Part shown: positions 17,790 through 24,779 of the stretch, piece after piece | Layout: each line of letters opens with the position of its first letter | Position numbering within the stretch: position 1 is the first letter of the stretch | NCBI RefSeq assembly: GCF_001861355.1 | Contig: NZ_MASN01000011.1 | Coordinates: 1 to 64,000 of the forward strand | Direction of reading: 5' to 3' | From: Natrialba sp. SSL1 | Lineage (GTDB): Archaea; Halobacteriota; Halobacteria; Halobacteriales; Natrialbaceae | DNA: 64,000 nt | Notes under the pieces: generated by a model | Databases searched by the model: none | Told to the model about the DNA's origin: nothing | Seen by the model: only the letters and a program-made list of their open reading frames with translations | Translations under genes and position numbers: made by a program

Positions 17790-18302
17790 ATGAGTTCAGA
17801 AGTAGCGGATCGGTGGTGCAACACCGGATCCGCGAAGTGCCTCCGCAAATCGCCCCACGGAAGCATGTACGCAAACGATACAAGAGACCTTCAAGGTCCC
17901 GGTCGACCAGACGAATCACCCAAGAATGCACCCAGATGGACCACACTCAAGGCCACCAGCCGCGACCTCCTCATCGCGATCGCATGCCTCGAACGAACGG
18001 CCGACCCCATCACCGCAACAAAACTAAAACCGCGACTGGAACGCTGGCATCCCGACCTCGAGTACAGCCAACTCCACGCCGACCTCCGGAGTCTCACAGC
18101 TGCCAACTTTCTCACCGAACAGCCGGCCGCGAGCAGCTACCACCTAACCGAGGACGCCATCCAACTCCTCAAGACGTATGCACACTACCTACACCAACTC
18201 ATCCACGACCATCCCGCTACGGTCACGATCACCCTCGAACAACCAGTCACGCCGGGTGACCTCGAACGCGCCTATTGCAAACTCACGGGGGACTACCGAT
18301 GA
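17790..18302 (+). CDS. Winged-helix-like protein, first gene of coupled operon
   Basis: A 170-residue protein. The first ~55 residues are polar and poorly structured. Residues 60-140 look like a winged helix: RDLLIAIACLERT, then TATKLKPRLERWHPDLEYSQLHADLRSLTAANFL and a strand YHLTEDAIQLL. It ends near a proline-glycine stretch. I do not recognise a named family; a DNA-binding or adaptor role is inferred. The start at 17790 is 24 bases after the predicted transcription start; an internal ATG at 17865 is an alternative. Its stop overlaps the next ATG (ATGA at 18299), the first of a chain of such overlaps. Confidence 0.65.
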   Translation: MSSEVADRWCNTGSAKCLRKSPHGSMYANDTRDLQGPGRPDESPKNAPRWTTLKATSRDLLIAIACLERTADPITATKLKPRLERWHPDLEYSQLHADLRSLTAANFLTEQPAASSYHLTEDAIQLLKTYAHYLHQLIHDHPATVTITLEQPVTPGDLERAYCKLTGDYR

Positions 18303-18745
18303 TCGACTCCATTACGATCCGGTGGACCCCGATCGGAGGCCTCCCACGACAGGTTACCTTCGAACCTCATGACGACGGCTGGCTGCGTATCGAAAGCGAG
18401 TGGAACGGCAGCTACTGGCGAGAGTGTGGCTCCGAACCAGTCACCGCCAGCCCAATCACTGATCCCACAGACAGCCCACCAACACTCGAGGAACTCATCG
18501 ACGACAGCCGCAACACCTGGGACCAGAACGACCCAACGGTGCTGACGTTCTCACCGACGAGCGAAGTCGTCGCTGCCGTCAACGGCGACCTCCGGTACCG
18601 GAGTCCACAACAGGACAGCTGGAACACTATCTCGAAAGCGGACCTCGAGAGCCATCTCCGAACAGCGGGCTATCCAACCACACAGCTCATCTCGGAGACG
18701 CCGTACGACCGCACAGACTTGGCCCAGCGAGGTGCGAACCGATGA
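18299..18745 (+). CDS. Hypothetical protein, paralogue of the protein at 19039-19758
   Basis: A 148-residue acidic protein of unknown function. Its core is repeated in the C-terminal two thirds of the protein at 19039-19758: SITIRWTPIGGLPRQ here versus SIILQWTPTGRPPRR there, LRYRSPQQDSW versus LRYREQDDDRW, and ISETPYDRTDL versus LSETPLGREHF. The family is unrecognised. It overlaps both the preceding gene (ATGA at 18299) and the following gene (ATGA at 18742). It lacks the N-terminal coiled coil of its paralogue. Confidence 0.65.
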   Translation: MIDSITIRWTPIGGLPRQVTFEPHDDGWLRIESEWNGSYWRECGSEPVTASPITDPTDSPPTLEELIDDSRNTWDQNDPTVLTFSPTSEVVAAVNGDLRYRSPQQDSWNTISKADLESHLRTAGYPTTQLISETPYDRTDLAQRGANR

Positions 18746-18978
18746 CGGACCACCGACTGTACCCATCACCAACGCGAGCACCGCCTGGACCAAGCATCGA
18801 CGAAGATGACGAAGAGGCCGAGCTCGAGAACGAAGCACTACTGAGAGCAATCTGCTCCCAACCTGGTGTTGAACATCTAACGCCCGACGAGGACGAAAAT
18901 GCCGAGGACTTCTACGATGACCTCGTGTCGAACGTGAGTGCCGATTCAACGACATCACTGGAGGAACAGGATGACTGA
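18742..18978 (+). CDS. Small acidic hypothetical protein
   Basis: A 78-residue, extremely acidic, proline-containing protein (SIDEDDEEAELENEALLRAI, then TPDEDENAEDFYDDL). It has no membrane segment or known motif. Such acidity with few hydrophobic residues suggests a disordered or DNA-mimic-like protein, but that is only a possibility. Its ATG overlaps the upstream stop and its own stop lies inside the next small ORF, so it is part of the coupled operon. Confidence 0.55.
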   Translation: MTDHRLYPSPTRAPPGPSIDEDDEEAELENEALLRAICSQPGVEHLTPDEDENAEDFYDDLVSNVSADSTTSLEEQDD

Positions 18979-19042
18979 GATGCTACGCCCAACACAGCGA
19001 GCACACACCAAACAGCCCAACTGGACGGAGGACATCCAATGA
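18971..19042 (+). CDS. 23-residue ORF in the coupled operon (first of two)
   Basis: Starts ATGACTGAG inside the end of the upstream gene (8-base overlap) and ends TGA overlapping the ATG of the next gene at 19039. It encodes 23 residues (MTEMLRPTQR... ending NWTEDIQ). Nothing in the sequence proves translation, but its position keeps the chain of coupled starts unbroken and its length equals that of the ORF at 19755-19826. It may serve as a translational relay or leader rather than as a functional peptide. Confidence 0.45.
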   Translation: MTEMLRPTQRAHTKQPNWTEDIQ

Positions 19043-19758
19043 ACGACGACCTTCAGGAGTATCTTACGGCGCTTGAGGATATTGACAGCCAGATCGATCA
19101 CCTCCTCGAGGAGCTCAAGGAGACCGATGAACTCGAGGTCACGCTGCAGGCGAACCTGATACAGACACTGCGACAAACACGCTCGGAGATGGATCCGGCT
19201 CTGCTCGCCGTCCGAAAACACTGCGATGCACCCGCTACACCCGGTGACGACTCAATAATCCTCCAGTGGACACCCACTGGACGGCCGCCACGACGGGAAA
19301 TTCTTGAGCCTACCCACGGCGGCGATAGCTGGAGCCGTCGCCTCCTTGAGTGGGACGGCACAGGCTGGCGACCATGCAGCCGAACTGAGGTCGACGACGT
19401 CGCAATCCGCACGCCAACCGAAACACGCCACCGCAATCCGAGTGATCCACTTCTTCTTGAGGTACTACTCGAGAAGCTTCGTGGAACCTGGTCCCAGCCT
19501 GACCCGCCGGCGCTTGTCTTCGATGCCAACACCGAGAACGAACAGGGCATCCTCGTGGCCGTCGACGATGAACTTCGCTACCGCGAACAAGACGACGACC
19601 GATGGTACGACATCAAACCCGAGGTGCTCACCCACCATCTCCAAAAGCGGGGCCAGCCGACGCTGCAGTCGCTGTCAGAGACCCCACTGGGTCGAGAACA
19701 CTTCACAGCGAGTCCGCTCACAGACCACACCTCACGGTCGGACTCGAGGTCACGATGA
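19039..19758 (+). CDS. Coiled-coil protein, paralogue of the 18299 protein
   Basis: A 239-residue protein. Residues 1-65 form a helical, probably coiled-coil region (LQEYLTALEDIDSQIDHLLE and on). Residues 75-230 are homologous by eye to the 148-residue protein at 18299-18745. No catalytic motif was found. It begins at an ATGA overlap with the 23-codon ORF and ends in an ATGA overlap with the second 23-codon ORF. The tandem paralogue pair interrupted by two small genes suggests an old duplication. Function unknown. Confidence 0.65.
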   Translation: MNDDLQEYLTALEDIDSQIDHLLEELKETDELEVTLQANLIQTLRQTRSEMDPALLAVRKHCDAPATPGDDSIILQWTPTGRPPRREILEPTHGGDSWSRRLLEWDGTGWRPCSRTEVDDVAIRTPTETRHRNPSDPLLLEVLLEKLRGTWSQPDPPALVFDANTENEQGILVAVDDELRYREQDDDRWYDIKPEVLTHHLQKRGQPTLQSLSETPLGREHFTASPLTDHTSRSDSRSR

Positions 19759-19826
19759 ACCACCAAGACGCGCTCACACTCAGAGCAAGCGACGACCACC
19801 CAACAACCCCATCCCGCACGCAATGA
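19755..19826 (+). CDS. 23-residue ORF in the coupled operon (second of two)
   Basis: A 72-base ORF with ATGA overlaps at both ends (19755 and 19823), exactly the length of the ORF at 18971-19042. It encodes MNHQDALTLR... ending TPSRTQ. The peptide sequence is not similar to the first one. It directly precedes the nuclease-like gene. Conservation of length and position without clear sequence similarity supports a coupling or spacing role, but this is inference. Confidence 0.45.
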   Translation: MNHQDALTLRASDDHPTTPSRTQ

Positions 19827-20875
19827 CAAGCGACGACACTCCGATCCCGAACGAATACTACGAGCAGTTGGCCCCGCTTCGTGAGACTGTCGAGGCGATT
19901 CGCCACACGCTGTGTCAAGAGTACCGCGACGATGAGGAACTCCTGGCAGCTGTCCGCCGGCAGTGTTATTTCCTCCAGCAAGCACTCCATGAGGCAACGT
20001 CGTTGCTTCCTGCAGCCGAGCCTGGGGCTGAATGCACGGCTCCGGACAGCCCCGATCCGTACGATGACTACGAAGACGGCATTCGCCGTATCGAATCTCG
20101 CCTGAGCAACTGTCTCGACTACGCGAAGGCTGAACGCGCTGCGGACTATCGCTACGGTGAGTCCCCAAAAGACAAAATCGAAAGCGCGATCAAGGCAACA
20201 CTCTCCCTCCGAGAGGTTCTGCCGGACCTCGATCCTGATGACAGCTACATCGGCAAGTTCGGAGCCTCGCGTATCAGAACCAACGCCTCCTTCGACCACG
20301 TCCATGGCCGTGATCAGGGCGATGGTCGGTGGCTTGAGTACCAACTACAGCGCGCACTCCGACGCTGGGGCTATAAGAATATGGCCCGGCAGACACTCTT
20401 CAGCCTCGAAATCGACGTCGTCGCCGTCCGCGAAGAGAAACAACACCAGCCAGATGACTGGATCGTTGCCCAGTGTAAGGATTGGTCGACCAAGACCATC
20501 ACCCCTGGAGATATCTTCCGTCTGAGTACGGTCGCCTTTGCCTGCCGTGCAATGCCGGTACTCTGTCACACTACCGAGTTGACCGACCGGGCTGAAACCC
20601 TGGCCCGCCAACTCGAGATTCGTGTCCTCGACCTTGACGACCTCGAGCGTGCAGAACTACCCGCTCCACGGATCGCGAAGCCCGACCCGGATCTCGATAA
20701 GTGGGGAGCTGAGTATCGCGTCCGCGAAAACCGGGGGACACTCCCCGTAATGCTCCGACCGGAACCCGGCAAGCGATTCAGCTACGTCCCCGGCTTCAAG
20801 CCCGTCGGCTATGGCTCACAGTACGAGCCCATCGACGACGAAGACGAGGACACACACCCGGCTGCCGGCCACTGA
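19823..20875 (+). CDS. Mrr-like restriction endonuclease-fold protein
   Basis: A 350-residue protein. Residues 1-110 are helical. Residues 168-275 look like an Mrr-type PD-(D/E)XK nuclease: E172 in WLEYQLQRALRRWGYKN, D198 in LFSLEIDVVAV, and Q217-x-K219 in DWIVAQCKDW, matching the E...D...Q-x-K pattern of restriction-endonuclease-like proteins. Such proteins cut DNA, often foreign or modified DNA. The C-terminus (280-350) is rich in D, P and Y and is unassigned. Start chosen at 19823 because it overlaps the upstream stop (ATGA); the frame is open further upstream but overlaps other genes. No methyltransferase is nearby. It may be the effector of the operon (inference). Confidence 0.75.
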   Translation: MTSDDTPIPNEYYEQLAPLRETVEAIRHTLCQEYRDDEELLAAVRRQCYFLQQALHEATSLLPAAEPGAECTAPDSPDPYDDYEDGIRRIESRLSNCLDYAKAERAADYRYGESPKDKIESAIKATLSLREVLPDLDPDDSYIGKFGASRIRTNASFDHVHGRDQGDGRWLEYQLQRALRRWGYKNMARQTLFSLEIDVVAVREEKQHQPDDWIVAQCKDWSTKTITPGDIFRLSTVAFACRAMPVLCHTTELTDRAETLARQLEIRVLDLDDLERAELPAPRIAKPDPDLDKWGAEYRVRENRGTLPVMLRPEPGKRFSYVPGFKPVGYGSQYEPIDDEDEDTHPAAGH

Positions 20876-21007
20876 GCCCCTAGTCGGCTCACACGTCCAC
20901 ACCCGGTAACCGTCGTCGCTTTCGACCGAACGTGCGCTTCTCCAGCGCAGTGTCACAGCAGCGACCGCTACGTACCGATTCGATCATTGATTCCCGTCCC
21001 ACCAACG

Positions 21008-21865
21008 ATGTCTTCACCCACTCCCACGACGACTGCACAGCTTCCAGACCACCTCGACGAACGCCTCGAAGCTCTCGAACAGCGTATTGCCGACCTCGAG
21101 TCTCAACTCGAGTCCAAAGACGACCACATCAGTGACCTCGAAGCGCGGCTGGCTGCCAAGGAAGACCGCATCATCGAACTGGAAGCCACACTTGATCACG
21201 CCACACAACTCAAGACGGTCGATCAGGAGTGCAATCGCCTCGAGAAAGCGACTGCAGCAGCGCTGAACAAAGCGACCGCGAACAAGGAGCGCGTGACGGA
21301 ACTGCAGTCACGCGAACTCGAGAAGGGAGCCCATCTCCGTGAAGAGACAGTCGACGAACACGCCGTCGACGTTCCCAATGGACGACTCGAGCGGCTGACC
21401 AAAGACGACGGCAAGACCTACTTCCGACTGCCCGAGAGTGCAGACCCGCTTGATCGCGGCGACGTCTCGCTTGCCTACGGCGACCTCTTGCCGATTCAGC
21501 AATTAGCACGAATGGACGAAGAGATGCGTCGATCAGCAGCGAACGCGCTCCCAACGCGGTTAGCGGCGAGGTTGTGGCAGGCCCGGAGTGACGACAGTGT
21601 CGGTGACAATCCCTGGGAAGCCGGCTGCAAAGACATCGCCGAGTACATCAAAGCAAGCGATCTCAAACACTGGATCCGTCGGCAAGAACAGGGAATCAGT
21701 GAGAGCTACGCGAAGAAGTTGGTCTCGAGGGTGATCGATGCTCTGCTGGATCTCTCGAAGCATCGGGTGGCTGTTCGCAAACGAACAGAGCGCAAGAACG
21801 GACTCGAGTATACTGAGCGGCGGGTAGTGCTTCCTACTGATGTCGAGATTCCAGGTGAAACGTAA
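21008..21865 (+). CDS. Coiled-coil protein with C-terminal helical DNA-binding-like domain
   Basis: A 285-residue protein. After a short Thr/Pro-rich leader, residues 20-110 form a long coiled coil with repeated heptads (LEQRIADLESQLESKDDHIS, LEARLAAKEDRIIELEATL). Residues 155-270 are globular (IQQLARMDEEMRRSAANALP, then IRRQEQGISESYAKKLVSRV) and resemble a helix-turn-helix or winged helix. Proteins of this layout occur on haloarchaeal plasmids and integrated elements; partitioning or regulatory roles are possible but unproven. It sits 132 bases after the nuclease gene and ends with an exported-looking motif of no clear meaning. Start chosen at MSSPTPTTTA; a GTG/ATG 21 bases upstream is possible. 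Confidence 0.7.
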   Translation: MSSPTPTTTAQLPDHLDERLEALEQRIADLESQLESKDDHISDLEARLAAKEDRIIELEATLDHATQLKTVDQECNRLEKATAAALNKATANKERVTELQSRELEKGAHLREETVDEHAVDVPNGRLERLTKDDGKTYFRLPESADPLDRGDVSLAYGDLLPIQQLARMDEEMRRSAANALPTRLAARLWQARSDDSVGDNPWEAGCKDIAEYIKASDLKHWIRRQEQGISESYAKKLVSRVIDALLDLSKHRVAVRKRTERKNGLEYTERRVVLPTDVEIPGET

Positions 21866-22264
21866 CAGCCGGTGACAGCTGGTGTCCTCGGACAACCGGG
21901 GACAGTGGGGAAGACGTGACCTCGAGAGAGGGGTCATGAGTCTCTGAGAAGCTAAACTCACAGGACGAACGCGGGTGTACGAGGGTTGGGTACCGGTAGG
22001 TGTAGCACTCGAGTGGTCGTCGGTGGTCACAATGACGGACAGCTGGTAGCGGATATCCTGAAGACAACAGCTGTCACTGGAGACATCCACGTTCCGCTAA
22101 TTAGCTTATTACCGCCAAAGGAAGAGTAAGAAATCGAAACCGCGACGCTCCGCGACGCCTCTACAAACGCACACATATCTAATAATACACTTACATAACG
22201 ATAACATGGATGAAATTTTCTGTGAATTACGGTGGTGGGGGAAGACCACGGCCAAAGGACAGCA
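21866..22264. other. Intergenic region between two convergent coiled-coil genes
   Basis: No gene is supported. The left part has repeated short strings (GACAGCTGG, twice) and GC-rich inverted segments (for example CCTCGG-ACAA-CCGGGG near 21887). The right part is AT-rich. It probably contains the transcription terminators of the two facing genes; a replication or maintenance function is possible but unsupported. Confidence 0.3.
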
Positions 22265-22858
22265 TCAGTTCCCCCCTCCGTCACCTTTGGCACTAATAAG
22301 CTTCTTATACAAATCGTCCCGGTCTAAATCGACCTCAACAGCTCGTGCCAGGGGCTTTGGAATGTCCCGTGATTTCACGGTGATGGCTTTGTCCCCGTTT
22401 TTTGTCGTTTCCTGGAAGCAAGCCCATTCGGAGGTTAGTTCGATCCACGCATCTTTGACCGACTGGTAGGCCAGGACCATGTCCGGTTGCGCCATCTTTT
22501 GGACATCGCTGACCATGAGTTGGCGACCTCGAGCCGGACCGCCAACAGCGGATCGACGGACCAGTTCATTTCGCGTAAGTCGCTTTGCTCGTTCAACCTT
22601 TGGTTCAGCGTCTGGATCGTGTCCTGCGCTCGCGACCACCATTGCCTGCTCGGCGAGCGTCTCGAGTTCGTCTACCCGGTCACGAAGCGACTCAATGTCG
22701 TGTTCACGCTCGAGGTCCTCAAGGCGGCTGTTTGTGTTATCTTTCCACAAACTCATTCCGTTTCGCCACTGCTCTATATCCGTGAGTCGCTGCATGAGCT
22801 GTTCGACACCGTTCTCATCAGTCCCTTCAGCTGTGTCTGGTTGTGATGGACTACTCAT
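22265..22858 (-). CDS. Coiled-coil protein with conserved C-terminal domain
   Basis: A 197-residue protein. Residues 15-75 are coiled-coil (VEQLMQRLTDIEQWRNGMSL, HDIESLRDRVDELETL). Residues 95-190 form a conserved-looking globular domain: KRLTRNELVRRSAVGG, VSDVQKMAQPDMVLAYQSVK, WACFQETTKNGDKAITVKS. Its layout parallels the 285-residue protein at 21008 and suggests an HTH domain. Start chosen at MSSPSQPDTAEG, which overlaps the upstream gene's stop by 8 bases, so the two genes are coupled. Function unknown; plasmid- or virus-type regulatory protein is the best guess. Confidence 0.7.
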   Translation of the reverse strand: MSSPSQPDTAEGTDENGVEQLMQRLTDIEQWRNGMSLWKDNTNSRLEDLEREHDIESLRDRVDELETLAEQAMVVASAGHDPDAEPKVERAKRLTRNELVRRSAVGGPARGRQLMVSDVQKMAQPDMVLAYQSVKDAWIELTSEWACFQETTKNGDKAITVKSRDIPKPLARAVEVDLDRDDLYKKLISAKGDGGGN

Positions 22859-23465
22859 TGAATTTCCACCCCTTGAGGTAGCGCCCTTCGGTCGTGGTTT
22901 CAACATCAAAGCAACCAGCGAGCGCCCGACCGGTCCAAGTGCTATTCGGTTCCATCATGTCGGTTGAATTCTGCCACCATACTAGAAATCGCTCGGCAAA
23001 AACCGATACCCCGAGCTTCCTTCCGGGTGCTTCCTCAAGTTCACTCTCGACAAAGCGCTTAATCATTCGCTGATGGCTGGTAGAGCGAGATGTTCCTTTC
23101 AGGTCCACTGCAGTGTGCTTGGTTCGGTCTTCGCCATAGCGAATTGTGATACGCACGCTGTATAGGATGCCTTCGCCGGTGAGTTGATCGTACAATTCTT
23201 CGGCATTAGTTTGCGTCGGGACCGTAATGACGTGATCATCAGCAGACTGCGCTTCATCTGTCCGCAGGTGGTTGATTACAACCGCGGTAGGCTGGTCTGT
23301 GCCATCAATCAGAAAGTGACGGTCGTCCGTTCGCAGTTCAATCTTTGCCATTGATTGCTCAAAATGTCTCTCTGTGACACTTGTCTCAGAGCCGGCGATT
23401 TGAGCCGCCGCCTGCTCGAGCAGTTCTTTGTGCGTCTTCGCTTTGCTATCTGTTGAGTGGGTCAT
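22851..23465 (-). CDS. Protein with the shared C-terminal module (module A)
   Basis: A 204-residue protein. The N-terminal part (1-130) is an alpha/beta domain of unknown type (AVVINHLRTDEAQSADDHVI, YSVRITIRYGED). The C-terminal 65 residues form a module also present in three proteins at 24.8-29.9 kb: helix MIKRFVESELEEAPG, then FAERFLVWWQNS, WTGRALAGCFDV and YLKGWKF. The pattern F-x3-F-x2-W(Y/W), G-R-A-(L/V) and a final G-W-x-F resembles the winged-helix tail of plasmid and viral primase-helicase proteins (inference). It is divergent from the membrane protein gene at 23701. Confidence 0.7.
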   Translation of the reverse strand: MTHSTDSKAKTHKELLEQAAAQIAGSETSVTERHFEQSMAKIELRTDDRHFLIDGTDQPTAVVINHLRTDEAQSADDHVITVPTQTNAEELYDQLTGEGILYSVRITIRYGEDRTKHTAVDLKGTSRSTSHQRMIKRFVESELEEAPGRKLGVSVFAERFLVWWQNSTDMMEPNSTWTGRALAGCFDVETTTEGRYLKGWKFNE

Positions 23466-23700
23466 GCCCAGCAAGTGATACAGCCCCCTTGATCAGCCCA
23501 GTAGCGCGTTGTCTGGTGATTGGATGAAAGTCATGTAAGAAATCCTCCTAGTGTATGAAAATCGAAGGACGTAGGGGGGACACTGCCACTTTGAAATCAA
23601 ACACGTTGAGTATATCCCTACCAGACACTGCAAAAGACTAATATACAAGGACCAATCGTCGGTAAAGCCAGATCCCGCATCGGCCGGAATTACTTCAAGT

Positions 23701-24747
23701 GTGGATGTCTTTTTCCAAACTATGTCTGAAGGCCAATCTACACCAGACAATCCTCCGAACCATGGGTGGGAACTCCCAGACTATCTCCAACAGATATTGG
23801 CCAATAGTTACTCAACGTTCGCCAGGGACGAGAAACACGACGAATTTTACTATCAGAACTTGGGAGAGCCATCACTCGTGGTCCGGATCCTGTATGTGCT
23901 GCATATTTCAGAGTCTCACACACCAGAGACAGGCGTGAAATTAGCGACGATACGATCGAAAATAGGGAAACTATATGGAACATCTATTGACGACACCCAA
24001 TTGCAGAAACCGATCTACCGCCTCAACGAAAGGACTGTAATCGGGAAGACCAAAGATGGAAATGAGAACGTCGTCTGGTTGGTCAACCCATACGCTGGGA
24101 GAGATCCAGTCTCTGCGACGGGGCTTCCTGTTTCGGTCACAACCCGCCAACAGACTGTTAAACAAAAAACGGTCTCGAAGGCAGATTCATCGTCGACAGT
24201 GGCCAACGCAGCGTCAGAGAGTAAGAGTTCAAATGTAGAACAAGCGCTATCCGAGACTGGTGGGCTGAACGATGGTGCCAGGAACAAGAAGAAACAAGCA
24301 CGGGCAGAAGCCAACCCACTCCAAACTGTCGGGACATCACACGCAATCAGTGAAGCGGTCGAGTCACTACACGGTCAGCATAGTACGGGAACCAGTAAAG
24401 ACGATGACTCGGACACAGGCTACTTGCACGATGACGCACCGTCCGAAGGACCAGACAACCCCATCGACGTTGTTGGACAGACAGTTCTACCAATCCTACA
24501 GATTCGGGCGAACGGTGAAGCGCTCCGAGATGGGGTCACTGTGTCTGGAAAGAACGAGTACTTCGAAGGGGCATTTGATGCAGGACTTCTCTTTGTCTTC
24601 GTTTTGGTGAGTGGTATTCTCGGGGCGATATATGCACCAATCGCTGGACTTGCATTGGTGCTGTTTGCTGGCTTCTGGCTATCGGTAAGTTTGGTTGCTA
24701 CCGGCTGTGGTGCTGCAAAAGAATGGACAGCAGTTCCAGTGCCGTGA
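23701..24747 (+). CDS. Winged-helix-like protein with C-terminal two-helix membrane hairpin (module A)
   Basis: A 348-residue protein. Residues 50-125 look like a winged helix (SLVVRILYVLHISESHTPE, then IDDTQLQKPIYRLNERTVIG and a wing ENVVWLV). Residues 130-270 are a long polar linker rich in S, T, K and D. The C-terminus has two hydrophobic helices: FDAGLLFVFVLVSGILGAIY and IAGLALVLFAGFWLSVSLVA. The protein at 30007 has the same order of parts. A 2TM hairpin behind a regulatory domain is a common layout for membrane effectors of anti-phage systems, but that function is inferred. An alternative start lies at MSEGQSTPD (23722). Confidence 0.7.
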   Translation: MDVFFQTMSEGQSTPDNPPNHGWELPDYLQQILANSYSTFARDEKHDEFYYQNLGEPSLVVRILYVLHISESHTPETGVKLATIRSKIGKLYGTSIDDTQLQKPIYRLNERTVIGKTKDGNENVVWLVNPYAGRDPVSATGLPVSVTTRQQTVKQKTVSKADSSSTVANAASESKSSNVEQALSETGGLNDGARNKKKQARAEANPLQTVGTSHAISEAVESLHGQHSTGTSKDDDSDTGYLHDDAPSEGPDNPIDVVGQTVLPILQIRANGEALRDGVTVSGKNEYFEGAFDAGLLFVFVLVSGILGAIYAPIAGLALVLFAGFWLSVSLVATGCGAAKEWTAVPVP

Positions 24748-24779
24748 TGAAGGCTTTACTTCCACGAGGGGGTACCCTC

